A DNA stretch of 64,000 nucleotides from Pseudomonadota bacterium (GTDB lineage Bacteria > Pseudomonadota > Gammaproteobacteria > Xanthomonadales > SZUA-38): positions 1-64,000 of the forward strand of contig JBCCCR010000004.1 of NCBI GenBank assembly GCA_039033415.1, in the 5' to 3' direction. The notes beneath the pieces were generated by a model. It saw nothing but the letters and a program-made list of their open reading frames with translations. It searched no databases and had not been told where the DNA came from. A program made the position numbers and the translations under genes. Each line of letters starts with the position of its first letter. Positions within the stretch are counted from its first letter, which is position 1. Below, piece by piece: positions 17,370 to 26,959 of this stretch.

Positions 17370-19397
17370 TTGTTCCTCGCTTTTGCCCTTGGGCTGACGC
17401 TAGCCAGCGGTTCGCTTGGGGCCGAATTTGTCGGCAGCCAGCGCTGCGAGTCGTGCCACGAGACCGCTTTCGAAGCCTGGCAGGAATCGCATCATCACGC
17501 TGCCATGCAGCCGGCAACACCGGAAACGGTGCTGGGAGACTTCTCCGGCCAACGCTTTAAGCACTTCGATGAGCGCTTTCGCTTTGAGCAAAGCGACGGA
17601 AAATTTTGGGTGTATAGCGCCACCGACAACTCGCCAACGCAGCGCCATGAGGTCACTCACACCTTCGGCATCTACCCGCTGCAACAGTACCTGCTGAAGG
17701 CCCCCCGGGGCAGAAAGCAGGCCCTGACCGTCGCCTGGGACAGCCGACCGGAAGTCGATGGCGGCCAGCGCTGGTATCACCTGTATCCCGACGAGGCGAC
17801 GCCGCCTGGCGACGAGCTGCACTGGCTGGGACCCAACGCCAACTGGAACGGCATGTGCGCCGAATGCCATTCCACCAACCTGACGGTGGGCTATCGCCCG
17901 GAAACCGACCGTTTCGACACCCGCTTTTCCGAGGTTTCGGTTGGCTGCGAGGCGTGTCACGGCCCGGGCTCAGCGCATATCGACCAGGCCCGGCAGAGTC
18001 GCTTTGATGAGGATCGAGGCTTGGCGGTCGACCTTGATGATCAGGGTGACGCCGGCTGGATCCTCAACACCGAAGATGGGATCGCCCGGCGCAGCATGCC
18101 GGTCCAAAGACGCCAGCAGACCGAATCATGCGGCCGGTGTCACGCCCGGCGTAGCGTTCTTACCGAGACCTACCGCTTCGATCAGCCGCTCACCGCTACC
18201 CATAGGCCCGCGCTGCTGGAAGAGGGGCTGTATCACGCGGACGGCCGCATCCTGGACGAGGTTTATGTCTACGGCTCTTTCAAACAGAGTGCGATGTACG
18301 CGGCAGGTGTGACGTGCACCAACTGCCACAATCCCCATAACGGCGAACTCAAAACCGCCGGCAGCCCGAGCGGCGTCTGCAGCCAGTGCCACGCGCCGGC
18401 AGTGTTTGCCAGCGAGGAGCACGCGCCGAACGCCGGCATTTCGCCCGATCGCTGCGTCGACTGCCACATGCCCGCACGAACCTACATGGGCGTCGATTCC
18501 CGGCGCGACCACAGCTTCCGCATCCCGGGCGCGGGCGATCAGCCAGGACACTATGGGCAGGCGATTGCCGCCGGGCGGGCAGGTCAGGCAAACAGCCTAC
18601 TCGTGGCTGCCGCCCGTGAGGAGACTTACCCGCCGATCGCACGGGCTACCGCTCTATCGCTCCTCTCCCCGCCGCTTTCGGCCGAGCATCTCGACTCAGT
18701 ATTCCAGGGCTTAGCGAGCAGCAGCCCGCTGACAAAAATTGCGGCGCTGGACGTCCTCTTGCAACTGCCCCCGCAGCAGCGCGGCCTCAGCGGCATGGCG
18801 GCGCTTAAGGACAATTCCCTGGCGGTCCGTATCGCCGCAGCCAGGGCATTCGCCGGCTATCGATCGATACTGCCCCAAAGCGCCCGACCGGCCTTTGACG
18901 ACGCGGCGGCAGAAACCCGAGAGAGCCTCCAAGCAGGCCTCTGGCAGCCGCTCAACGCCATCAGGCTTGCTGAGTTCGAGAGTGAGCTGGGGGACATGAA
19001 CGCAGCCGAGAAGGCTTATCTTCATGCCCTGAAGCTGTCGCCGAAACTGGCGCTGATTCATCATGCCTATGGCCTGTTCCTGGTCCGGCAGGGCAGACAG
19101 CAGGAGGCGCTCGCGTCGCTCGAAAAAGCCGTTGTTCTGGCCCCCGACAACGCCAGAATGATTTACGTGCTGGGTGTCGCGCTCAATTCGCTGGGCCAGC
19201 CCCAGGAAGCGCTCAAGCTGCTGGGTGATGCCTTTGAGCGGTTTCCCGGCGAGCGGGACATCGGCTGGGCGCTGGCGACCATGCTCAGAGACAGCGGCGA
19301 GCTGGCGGCGGCCCGCCACTACGCGCAGAGCCTGGCAGATCGGTTTCCCGACGATCCGAATGTGCGGTCGCTGCTGCGGAGCCTGCCGCCACGCTGA
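17370..19397 (+). CDS. seven-haem cytochrome c with HEAT-like and TPR repeats
   Basis: 675 residues from a TTG at 17370; no ATG lies nearby and the frame is open upstream, so the start is provisional. A short export signal (FLAFALGLTLASGSLGA) precedes seven CxxCH haem sites: CESCH, CAECH, CEACH, CGRCH, CTNCH, CSQCH and CVDCH, all within the first ~370 residues. The remainder holds HEAT-like helices (TKIAALDVLLQL, LAVRIAAARAFAGY) and then TPRs (NAAEKAYLHALKLSPKLALIH and two more). The layout recalls NrfA/octahaem-like electron carriers fused to a scaffold. It is exported; the redox partner is unknown. Confidence 0.88.
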   Translation: MFLAFALGLTLASGSLGAEFVGSQRCESCHETAFEAWQESHHHAAMQPATPETVLGDFSGQRFKHFDERFRFEQSDGKFWVYSATDNSPTQRHEVTHTFGIYPLQQYLLKAPRGRKQALTVAWDSRPEVDGGQRWYHLYPDEATPPGDELHWLGPNANWNGMCAECHSTNLTVGYRPETDRFDTRFSEVSVGCEACHGPGSAHIDQARQSRFDEDRGLAVDLDDQGDAGWILNTEDGIARRSMPVQRRQQTESCGRCHARRSVLTETYRFDQPLTATHRPALLEEGLYHADGRILDEVYVYGSFKQSAMYAAGVTCTNCHNPHNGELKTAGSPSGVCSQCHAPAVFASEEHAPNAGISPDRCVDCHMPARTYMGVDSRRDHSFRIPGAGDQPGHYGQAIAAGRAGQANSLLVAAAREETYPPIARATALSLLSPPLSAEHLDSVFQGLASSSPLTKIAALDVLLQLPPQQRGLSGMAALKDNSLAVRIAAARAFAGYRSILPQSARPAFDDAAAETRESLQAGLWQPLNAIRLAEFESELGDMNAAEKAYLHALKLSPKLALIHHAYGLFLVRQGRQQEALASLEKAVVLAPDNARMIYVLGVALNSLGQPQEALKLLGDAFERFPGERDIGWALATMLRDSGELAAARHYAQSLADRFPDDPNVRSLLRSLPPR

Positions 19398-19414
19398 CGA
19401 TTCCGGCCTGGCGC

Positions 19415-20887
19415 TCAGCCCTGCCCAAAAAAAGCGCGGATTTTCTGGATTAGCTGAGCCGCGCCGTTGCCATCGTCCGTGGTCGCCAGCTCATTGATCT
19501 GCTGATCTTTTGCCTGACGCGTGGCCTGCTGCCGGCGGGTGACAAGCTCAGAAATTGTTTCCATCAGGACCGGCCGATCGGTCAGCAGCTGCTGCATCAC
19601 CGGCTTGGTGATCTCCAGCGTCAACACCGGCGTCGCGGCCCGTATGGTTGCACCGCGCGGTTCCCCCGTCAGCAGCGACATCTCGCCGAAGAACTCGCCC
19701 GCTTCAATTTGTCCAACGCGGATTGCCTGCTGCCCGTCGGGATGGAGCCATACATCCAGCAGTCCTTGTAGCACCACAAACATCGACGCGCCTTCGTCCC
19801 CCTCAGTGAGCAGCGTTTCGCCCGCCGGCCAGGAAGCCGTCTCTCCCTTGTTCACCACCTGATCCAGCTCCTCATCATTCAGCGGCGAGAAGAATTCCAT
19901 CAGTCCCAGCATCTGACGTATCGGTAGATGGGCCGACGTGCCGGCGGTCAGCACCTCCGGCTTGGGCTGCTGAAAGTGCTCGAGCTTGGCGTAAGCGGGC
20001 GTCACGCCGGCCAGCCGCAAATGTTTCATGATGCTGGTCTGCACCACATCGCGTGACAGTGAGGGTGACGTACCGTCCCAGGGTGTGATCCAGTAGCGCA
20101 CCAGGTACTTCACGCCGTCCTCGTCGAGCTTGTCGACCAGCACCTGCGGCTTGGGTCCGCTGTCAAAACCCGGCGAATCCAGGACAGCGGAGACCGCCGC
20201 CAGCAGGATGCGGCGCGCCTCATCGACGGCAACCGCATAGTCCAGCGTCAGCCGCAGCTCAAACCGATTGGCCCGTTTGGGTTTCCAGTAGTTGATGACG
20301 GTCGAGTCGCCAATTTCCCGATTGGGGATCACCAGATAGTTTTGGTTCTCCGCAACCAGGTGCGTGGTACGCCAGTTGATCTGCACTACCTGCCCCTCAT
20401 GCTGGCCGCCCTGGGTGTCGTAGAAGGCGATCCAGTCGCCGATCTGGAAAGGCTGCTCGACATTGATGGCCAGGCCCGTAAACAAATCTGAAACCAGCCC
20501 GCGCAGCCCAAAGGCAATGACCACACCGACGGCACCCAGGGCGGTCAGGAATCCCAGAATGCTCGCTTCAAAGACGAGGTGAACAACGAACAGCGTGGCG
20601 ACAAACAGCACCACGGCGGCAGAGAGCTGGGTGAGCAGCACCGGCACCGCGTGCCCCAGCGCGCGACCCACCACCCCTTCCCACAGGGTTACCCGAATCA
20701 CGAGATTGACCAGGAGGGCTCCCGCGAGCCAGGCGCCGACGAGAAACAGCTGTCCGGACCCTTTCCTTATCGCCGGATTATCGGCTCCACCCACCAGCGC
20801 TAGCAGTGCGTCGACGTTAGCGTTGAGCAGCAGGCAGCCAACCATCGCGGCCACGAGCAGCGCAGCTTTGGATACCGCGCCCATCAT
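19415..20887 (-). CDS. MscS-type channel with cyclic-nucleotide-binding domain
   Basis: 490 residues. Four predicted membrane helices occupy the first ~150 residues. The pore and beta domain follow (GLRGLVSDLFTGLAINVEQPFQIGDW, then VVQINWRTTHLVAENQNYLVIPN, the standard MscS signature). The C-terminal ~150 residues are a cNMP-binding fold (GETLLTEGDEGASMFVVLQG, GEFFGEMSLLTGEPRGATIRA). A nucleotide may gate or tune ion flow in the inner membrane, as in MscS-like cyclic-nucleotide-gated channels. It is convergent with the cytochrome gene, with a 17-base gap. Confidence 0.93.
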   Translation of the reverse strand: MMGAVSKAALLVAAMVGCLLLNANVDALLALVGGADNPAIRKGSGQLFLVGAWLAGALLVNLVIRVTLWEGVVGRALGHAVPVLLTQLSAAVVLFVATLFVVHLVFEASILGFLTALGAVGVVIAFGLRGLVSDLFTGLAINVEQPFQIGDWIAFYDTQGGQHEGQVVQINWRTTHLVAENQNYLVIPNREIGDSTVINYWKPKRANRFELRLTLDYAVAVDEARRILLAAVSAVLDSPGFDSGPKPQVLVDKLDEDGVKYLVRYWITPWDGTSPSLSRDVVQTSIMKHLRLAGVTPAYAKLEHFQQPKPEVLTAGTSAHLPIRQMLGLMEFFSPLNDEELDQVVNKGETASWPAGETLLTEGDEGASMFVVLQGLLDVWLHPDGQQAIRVGQIEAGEFFGEMSLLTGEPRGATIRAATPVLTLEITKPVMQQLLTDRPVLMETISELVTRRQQATRQAKDQQINELATTDDGNGAAQLIQKIRAFFGQG

Positions 20888-21149
20888 GAGTCTGGCTCCT
20901 CAAACGACTGTCGCGACACCCGCATGGCTGGCGTCATCGCTGCAGCACGCGCGGCTGCGATTCCGATTATCATCCCTGTCCCCTCACACTTTTGTTATGG
21001 GCTTTCTTTGGCAAGCCTCGGGTGTGAACCAGGCCTTAGCCGACCTGGCTTCCCCTTTTAGCACCCAGCCAATCACTGTCATTCTGCCGCGTTTCTTCCC
21101 AGCGGGCATAATAACGATCATCAAAGCCACGCGAGGGACGGCCCGCATC

Positions 21150-21419
21150 ATGTGCCGAAACATCAGGACCCTGTTCAACTTCGAACCTCCGGCGACCGAC
21201 GATGAGATCAACGCTGCCGCCCTGCAGTACGTTCGCAAAATCTCCGGCAGCACTCGACCCTCTGTCGCCAACCAGGAAGCCTTCGACGCAGCGGTGCGCG
21301 ACGTCGCCCGAACCTCAAAGCAGCTGCTCGCTGGTCTGATTACGCGCGCCGAGCCCAGGAACCGCGAGGTCGAGGCTGAGCGAGCCAGGGCCCGCTGGGA
21401 GAAACGCCGTGGCGCCTGA
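21150..21419 (+). CDS. DUF2277-family protein
   Basis: 89 residues from the ATG at 21150, with GAGGGAC ten or so bases upstream. The opening MCRNIRTLFNFEPPATDDEI and the RPSVANQEAF stretch match the DUF2277 family. The upstream extension of the same frame (from 20595) is low-quality and antisense to the channel gene, so it is excluded. The family's role is unknown. Its last 11 bases overlap the GTG start of an iron-binding protein gene, suggesting translational coupling. Confidence 0.85.
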   Translation: MCRNIRTLFNFEPPATDDEINAAALQYVRKISGSTRPSVANQEAFDAAVRDVARTSKQLLAGLITRAEPRNREVEAERARARWEKRRGA

Positions 21420-22491
21420 CCGCAGCCGATGTGCAAGAACGCCAGCTTTCCAGCGTTGGCGCCACCGGTTGCTCTGCGTTCTCCTGAGCTTCGGTCTCAG
21501 CCAGGCGACATTCGCTGAGGAGCTCTACGTTCTCGCCTACCAGAATCCTGGAACTCTCGACCCACTGCTCGAAGTGTTCGCCTCCGAGACCGGAATTGAC
21601 GTCCGAGTTCAATATCTGTCGGCCAACGACCTCAAGCAGACCCTGATCGACGGCGGCACTCCAGCTGACGTCGTCTTTACGCTGGAGGCCAAGCGTTTAG
21701 CCGACCTCGTTAGCGCGGACGTTTTGGCGCCGGTGGCGTCCGATTCCCTGACGCAAACGGTTCCGGTCCATTTTCGCCACCCCGACAATCTCTGGTTTGC
21801 GATTGCCAAGTGGAGCCGCTCGGTTTACTACGCCAAAGCCCGGGTGGATCCCTCACACATCACGAGCTACCAATCGCTGACCGCCCCCCGCTGGCGCGGC
21901 AGGATCTGCGTACGCACCTCGAACAAGATCTACGTCCAATCGCTGCTGGCCTCGATGATTGCCGCTGAAGGTGAAGCTGGCGCCAGACACTTCGCAGAAG
22001 GGCTGGTCGCCAACCTCGCCCGACCACCCAGTGATCTGGATATGGCTCAGCTGCAGGGTGTCTTCGAGGGGGCCTGTGACATCACCCTGGCCAACAGCTA
22101 CTACTACGAACGCCTCCTGGCCCAGCGCTACGATCCGCTGGTGCCGGCCGCGGGGAAAGCCGCGGCCGGGCTTCTGGCTGAGGTCAAGCCTCTGGCTGTG
22201 AATCAGAACGGTCGCGGCGTGCACATGAACGTCAGCGCGGTTGCGATGGCCAAACGTGCCACGCACCCCGCGGCGGCGCTCAAGCTGATGGAATATGCGC
22301 TCACGCCGCTGGCCCAGCGGCTCCTCACCCAACCGGGCCGGGAGCTGCCCATCGTCGACAGCGTGAGGGCCGGCGCGTCAACGCAGCTTTTCGGTGATTT
22401 TCGTGAGGACAATCTGCCGCTCGCCGAGCTGGCGGAGCACTACGCTACCGCTGAACGCATCGCCCGGGAGTCGGGCTGGACCTGGAAGTAG
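21409..22491 (+). CDS. periplasmic iron(III)-binding protein (FbpA/FutA-like)
   Basis: 360 residues from a GTG at 21409 that overlaps the previous gene by 11 bases. A signal peptide with a long basic N-region (RHRLLCVLLSFGLSQATFA) precedes a two-lobe solute-binding fold (ELYVLAYQNPGTLDPLLEVF, GTPADVVFTLEAKRL). The Tyr cluster in NSYYYERLL near residue 230 is the iron-ligand region of this family. It would bring ferric iron to an ABC importer. No permease or ATPase gene is adjacent, so those must be elsewhere or the protein is an orphan receptor. Confidence 0.85.
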   Translation: MAPDRSRCARTPAFQRWRHRLLCVLLSFGLSQATFAEELYVLAYQNPGTLDPLLEVFASETGIDVRVQYLSANDLKQTLIDGGTPADVVFTLEAKRLADLVSADVLAPVASDSLTQTVPVHFRHPDNLWFAIAKWSRSVYYAKARVDPSHITSYQSLTAPRWRGRICVRTSNKIYVQSLLASMIAAEGEAGARHFAEGLVANLARPPSDLDMAQLQGVFEGACDITLANSYYYERLLAQRYDPLVPAAGKAAAGLLAEVKPLAVNQNGRGVHMNVSAVAMAKRATHPAAALKLMEYALTPLAQRLLTQPGRELPIVDSVRAGASTQLFGDFREDNLPLAELAEHYATAERIARESGWTWK

Positions 22492-22630
22492 GGTGTGTAT
22501 GGCGTAGGCGCCCAGGCCACAACTTCCAGGCCGCAAGCCTAAGAATACCCCGCTGTGCTGAGACAATAACGGCACGCAGCCCGTCTTGGTATTTACATGG
22601 GCAATCCAGTCTGGGTGAGCAACGACTGAT

Positions 22631-25441
22631 GTGGTTCGGAGTTCCGCGCCCAAAGCCGGAGGGAGCGTGACAGCCCCCGACGATCGTGCGCTTGCAACCG
22701 GTGGCGGCCTCAGGATGGGTGCCGCGCTGCTGGCGACGGAAGACGATAGCATGCTCGGCAGCCAGCTTGGTGACTATCGCCTGGTTGAGGTCATCGGCGA
22801 CGGCGGCATGAGCCGGGTTTATCGCGCTGAGCGAGCCGATGGTTCCTTCGAGCGACAGGTGGCGATCAAGCTTTCTATCGGTGGCTCGATCAGCACCGAG
22901 CTGCAGCGCCGCTTCAGCCAGGAGCAAACGCTGCTGGCATCGCTGGACCATCCCCACATTTCTCGCCTGTACGACGCGCAGTTCAGCGCAGACGGTCGGC
23001 CCTATATGGTCATGGAGCTGATCGAGGGTGAGACGGTCGACGACTACTGCGACGCTCGCGGCAATACGGTCGACCTTGCGGTCACGCTCGTCCGGGACAT
23101 TGCCGCCGCCGTCGCGTACGCCCACGCGCACCTGATTGTCCATCGCGACATCAAACCCGGTAACGTGATGGTCGATCGCTTCAGTCAGCCCAAGCTGCTC
23201 GATTTTGGTATCGCCAAGCTGCTGGAAGGTGACAGCGTCGACGGAACCCTGGCGCCGCCTATGACGCCTTTATTTGCCAGTCCGGAACAGCTGCTGGGCA
23301 GGCCGGTGACCATCGCGTCCGACATCTATCAGCTCGGCGCCCTGCTCTACCGGCTGGTTTCCGGCCGCCCGCTCATGCAGCAAGGTGCCGTTGATCAAGC
23401 GATCGCGCGAGCGTCCCAGGGCGAGGATCTGATCATCCCTCAGGAGGTCCGTCGTCTGATTCCCCGAGACCTGCAGCTGATCATCCAGCGCTGCCTGCGC
23501 TGCGAGCCGCAGACGCGCTATCCGTCTGCTGACGCGCTGCGAAAAGATCTGGAGGCGTTTCAGGGTGGCTACCCGGTGGAGGTCGCGAATCGCAGCTGGC
23601 GGTATCGTGCCAACCGGTTCCTGCGGCGCAATCGCGCGATGGTGGGCGTCGTCACCGTCGCCACAGTCCTGCTGGCCGGCGCAACCTACAGCTATACGCG
23701 CTCGCTGGCCCAGTCCCGAGAGCTAGCAGAATCGCGAGCACAGAGCGCTACGCGAACGAGCAAAGCGTTGTCGCGCCTCCTGACTGAGTCGATGTCCGAT
23801 CTGCAGGACCAGGTCGCCGAGCACGAGGTCGGCGCCTCCACGATCGTCAAATCGGTGTTTGAGGACGCGATCCGGCTAGCCTCCCTGGAGCTGGGCGCTG
23901 ACGATGCCGCAAAGGCTGACCTGATCCGTGTGCGCGCCAACGCCGAATGGCGGCTTGGCCGTCTGGAGGAGGCGTCAGCAAGTTTTCAAGAAGCAGGCTT
24001 GTTGTCCTCGGCACAGGATGATCCGTCGCTGTTCGCCGAGATTCAGCTCGATTCGATCCGCCTGGCACTCGAGGAACGGCAGATTGCTCCAGCCGAAGAA
24101 GCGCTGCGGCAGCTTGAGCAAAAAGTCTCCGTAAAAACCCTGAAGCCACTGACGCAGGCCCGTTTCCACCGAACACGAGGTTACCTTCATCATGCGAAAG
24201 ATGAGTTTGACCTCGCTGACGCGGCGTACCTGCAGGCGCTGGGCCAGCTCGACGCGCTTGGACCTGAGTATGATCGGGAACGGGCGCATCTGCTGACCGA
24301 CCTGGCCTGGGTACATATCGGGCGGGAGCAGTACGACAAAACCCGAGACTACGCCAAACAATCCGTGGCGCTGCTCGAGCAGGCAGAGTCACCGATGAGC
24401 CATCGCCTGATCAATCCGCTGCGTACGCTGGCCCTGGCCCTCGGGTTGCTGGATGAGTATCCGGCAGCCCGACAGGCGAACCAGCGGGCCCTCGAGATCG
24501 CCCAGGCGAACTATGGCGACACTCATCGAGCGGTGGGTCGCGTGCATAGCAGCCTCAGCAGCCTGCTCTTTCGGCAGGGTGAAATGGGCGAGGCGATCGA
24601 ACACGAGCAGGAGGCGCTGAGAATCGAGCAGGCGCTCTACGGCGGCGAGTCCTGGGACGCCCTCGTCACCCGCAATACGCTGGTGCTGTATCGCGGCTCC
24701 GCCGGGTTCATCACCCAAGCGCTTGCGGACAGCGAAAACTTGCTGTCCGAGCTGACCAATCGAACGGGTCCGGAAGGACGGCGAAACCTCGAGGTGCTGC
24801 TGGCAAACCGCAGCCGCTTTTTAGCGCTGGCCGGGAAACACGAGGAGGCAGTTGCGGCCAGCCGAGAATCGCTGGCGCTAAGGCGGGCGCTCCAAGGGGA
24901 AGGCAGCTACGGCGATTTTGATTCACAGCGCGAGCTGAGCTACCTACTTCTGGGTGCAGGAAAGATTGACGAGGCGCGGTCATATTTCGATGGTTCACTG
25001 GCGGGCCTTGCGTCGCTCCGCGGCGACGAGGACGAGGAATACCGCACCTGGGCACTGCGCGGCTACCTGTTTGACTGGGCAACCGGCGATCTGACCGCAG
25101 CCCGGTCGCGGCTCCAGAAATATGTGGCGCTAACGGAAAAGCGCTACGTGCTCGACAGCCCACTGTTCTTGTCCCAGCTGGTGGACCTGGCGGAAATTTG
25201 CGCGCAGCTTGCAGACGCATCATGCGCTCGTCACGCGCTGAATCGGGTGGACAAGTCGCTGGCAGCCTATCCTGAGCATCCCGATACCTTGCGGGCACAA
25301 CTGGTTGCGGCCCAGCTGCTAAGCGGTGAGCAAAAGCCAAACGACGCCAGCCGAACTGCGGCTCAAGTGCTCATTCAGATCGAGCGCCTGTACCCGAGCC
25401 GTACGGACCTTATGCGACGCGCCCGTCAGCTCGGAGGCTGA
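22631..25441 (+). CDS. Ser/Thr protein kinase with transmembrane helix and TPR domain
   Basis: 936 residues from GTG 22631; GTG 22667 or ATG 22715 are alternative starts. The kinase domain (about 50-310) shows the Gly loop GDGGMSRVYRA, VAIK, catalytic HRDIKPGNVM (His171) and DFG. A single membrane helix (MVGVVTVATVLLAGATYSY, ~337-356) follows, then ~580 residues of TPR-like helices outside the cytoplasm, such as NYGDTHRAVGRVHSSLSSLL. This PknB-like/TPR class is common in Xanthomonadales and Myxococcota and may couple an envelope signal to phosphorylation. Its end overlaps the convergent hydrolase gene by 16 bases. Confidence 0.92.
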   Translation: MVRSSAPKAGGSVTAPDDRALATGGGLRMGAALLATEDDSMLGSQLGDYRLVEVIGDGGMSRVYRAERADGSFERQVAIKLSIGGSISTELQRRFSQEQTLLASLDHPHISRLYDAQFSADGRPYMVMELIEGETVDDYCDARGNTVDLAVTLVRDIAAAVAYAHAHLIVHRDIKPGNVMVDRFSQPKLLDFGIAKLLEGDSVDGTLAPPMTPLFASPEQLLGRPVTIASDIYQLGALLYRLVSGRPLMQQGAVDQAIARASQGEDLIIPQEVRRLIPRDLQLIIQRCLRCEPQTRYPSADALRKDLEAFQGGYPVEVANRSWRYRANRFLRRNRAMVGVVTVATVLLAGATYSYTRSLAQSRELAESRAQSATRTSKALSRLLTESMSDLQDQVAEHEVGASTIVKSVFEDAIRLASLELGADDAAKADLIRVRANAEWRLGRLEEASASFQEAGLLSSAQDDPSLFAEIQLDSIRLALEERQIAPAEEALRQLEQKVSVKTLKPLTQARFHRTRGYLHHAKDEFDLADAAYLQALGQLDALGPEYDRERAHLLTDLAWVHIGREQYDKTRDYAKQSVALLEQAESPMSHRLINPLRTLALALGLLDEYPAARQANQRALEIAQANYGDTHRAVGRVHSSLSSLLFRQGEMGEAIEHEQEALRIEQALYGGESWDALVTRNTLVLYRGSAGFITQALADSENLLSELTNRTGPEGRRNLEVLLANRSRFLALAGKHEEAVAASRESLALRRALQGEGSYGDFDSQRELSYLLLGAGKIDEARSYFDGSLAGLASLRGDEDEEYRTWALRGYLFDWATGDLTAARSRLQKYVALTEKRYVLDSPLFLSQLVDLAEICAQLADASCARHALNRVDKSLAAYPEHPDTLRAQLVAAQLLSGEQKPNDASRTAAQVLIQIERLYPSRTDLMRRARQLGG

Positions 25442-26334
25442 ATTGCGGCTGCCGGGCTCTCGGCACCGGTCAGTGCAGCCAGCAGCAGCGGCTCCCACAA
25501 CGCTGCACGATTACCGGCCCGAAAAAACCCGTGGTGCCCGATTCGGGAAAGCCCGACCTCTCGCGGAACGATGCGGTGGAGCGAGACCTTGGCGCCCGTA
25601 TAAAAACCATGCAGGGATTCGATATTCCGCTCGGACAGATATTCATCGTCGGTGAACGAGAAACCGGTGATCGGTACGTCGACCGAGGCATATTTGGCAC
25701 GCATTTCCGGGCCCTCAACGCCAACGGCGTACTCCGCGTTGAGCACCCAGCGGCGCCACTGGCGCATGACCCCGGCGGGCAGATCCCCGATCATCCTTAG
25801 CCGGCGGCCTGGAAAGTAGCCGAGCAGCGGGATCGCCAGCGGCACAATGACAAACCACAGCAGCCAAGAAAATCGCTTCAGCCGCGGCACGTTTTCGCGC
25901 CAGTAGCCGCTGCCGGCGGCCACCGTCACAACCCGAGACACCTCACGGTGACTGGGCACCATCGGCAGAATCTGCCCTCCGAGCGAATGGCCAATCCAGC
26001 TGATGGGAACTTCGCCGGCTACATTACGCACTCGGCCGAGCGCGGCTTCGACATCGTGCTGCGCCCAACTCAGGACGTCGACGTCGAGTTGCGGGAGCGG
26101 TCGGGTGCGAGACTTTCCCATGCCCCGATAGTCAAAGGTTGCTGCCAGCATCCCGTTTTCCGCCAGCCAGGTGGCCAGCGGAGCGTAGTAGCGCTGGCTT
26201 ACCCCCATCGCCGGTACGATGATGACCGCCCGATCCCACTCATCTTGCGGCGGGTGAAAGAACTGCATCACCATCGGATCGTTCTGCACCGTCAGAGTCT
26301 CTTCGCGGGGCTCCACCGCCACCGGCTTATCCAT
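25426..26334 (-). CDS. alpha/beta hydrolase (serine hydrolase)
   Basis: 302 residues without a signal peptide. RAVIIVPAMGVSQRYYAPLA holds the oxyanion region, FDYRGMGKS the first loop, and SWIGHSLGGQILPMV the nucleophile elbow with the catalytic Ser. The C-terminal His may be in HHGFFRAG. This is the YheT-like/'lysophospholipase-like' cytoplasmic type. Its start overlaps the stop of the membrane-protein gene by 8 bases, so it is the third gene of a PadR-led operon. The substrate is not known. Confidence 0.85.
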   Translation of the reverse strand: MDKPVAVEPREETLTVQNDPMVMQFFHPPQDEWDRAVIIVPAMGVSQRYYAPLATWLAENGMLAATFDYRGMGKSRTRPLPQLDVDVLSWAQHDVEAALGRVRNVAGEVPISWIGHSLGGQILPMVPSHREVSRVVTVAAGSGYWRENVPRLKRFSWLLWFVIVPLAIPLLGYFPGRRLRMIGDLPAGVMRQWRRWVLNAEYAVGVEGPEMRAKYASVDVPITGFSFTDDEYLSERNIESLHGFYTGAKVSLHRIVPREVGLSRIGHHGFFRAGNRAALWEPLLLAALTGAESPAAAIQPPS

Positions 26335-26959
26335 GATCGTTTGCTCCGTTTTGCCGTCTGGGTCGCACCAAAACCATACCCAGCATCACGGCTGGCACCG
26401 TGAGCAGCGTTCGGCTGGCGAGGTATGCCCAGGCAGTCTGGCCTGCCGGCGTCTGGAGCCGGTTCGCCAGAACCCACAGGAGGATCGCACACAAAGGCAC
26501 CAGGAGCCGAACGCTGCTCGCGCGAAACGGCTGGCGGATCGGCCGCGCCGCAAGGCACACCATCGCGCCTCCGATGGCAGCGCCACACAGATAGAGCTGG
26601 AAGTAAACCAGCCGGACCATCAACAGGTTCTCAGGACCGGTTCCTTGCGCGGCCCACCCGGCACCGGTGCGGGCCACCCAGATATCCCACGCGACCAGCC
26701 AGACGTAGAGCAGCGCAGCGAGTAGTCCCGCGACCAACCAGCGTCCTGTGACCGAATCGCTGAGCCAAACGGTTGTCAGGGGTGCTGCCGAACCCGCCAC
26801 CTGCCGCCAGAACCATCGGTCCGCCGCCGCCCGTGACCGCCGGGCGTGAAGCTGATATTCCTCGGCAAGATCACCGAGCATGGCTCCCCGCACATCCGGC
26901 GGAGCCAGCCACCGCAGCAGCATCACGGCCAGCCTCGGAGGTTGGTGGCGCGGTCTCAC
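26327..26959 (-). CDS. membrane protein with permease-prefix-like N-terminus
   Basis: 210 residues. The N-terminal ~65 residues (PRLAVMLLRWLAPPDVRGAMLGDLAEEY ... WFWRQV, read with a gap) resemble the small prefix domain that precedes MacB-like permeases controlled by PadR. Four hydrophobic helices follow (WLVAGLLAALLYVWLVAWDIW and others), but there is no permease core. Overlap by 4 bases with the PadR gene and by 8 with the hydrolase gene shows tight coupling. It may be a remnant or stand-alone form of the prefix domain; function unknown. Confidence 0.75.
   Translation of the reverse strand: MRPRHQPPRLAVMLLRWLAPPDVRGAMLGDLAEEYQLHARRSRAAADRWFWRQVAGSAAPLTTVWLSDSVTGRWLVAGLLAALLYVWLVAWDIWVARTGAGWAAQGTGPENLLMVRLVYFQLYLCGAAIGGAMVCLAARPIRQPFRASSVRLLVPLCAILLWVLANRLQTPAGQTAWAYLASRTLLTVPAVMLGMVLVRPRRQNGANDHG

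Noticed and set aside
20595-21149. Upstream extension of the DUF2277 reading frame
   Set aside because: It is antisense to the channel gene and the conserved family start is at 21150.
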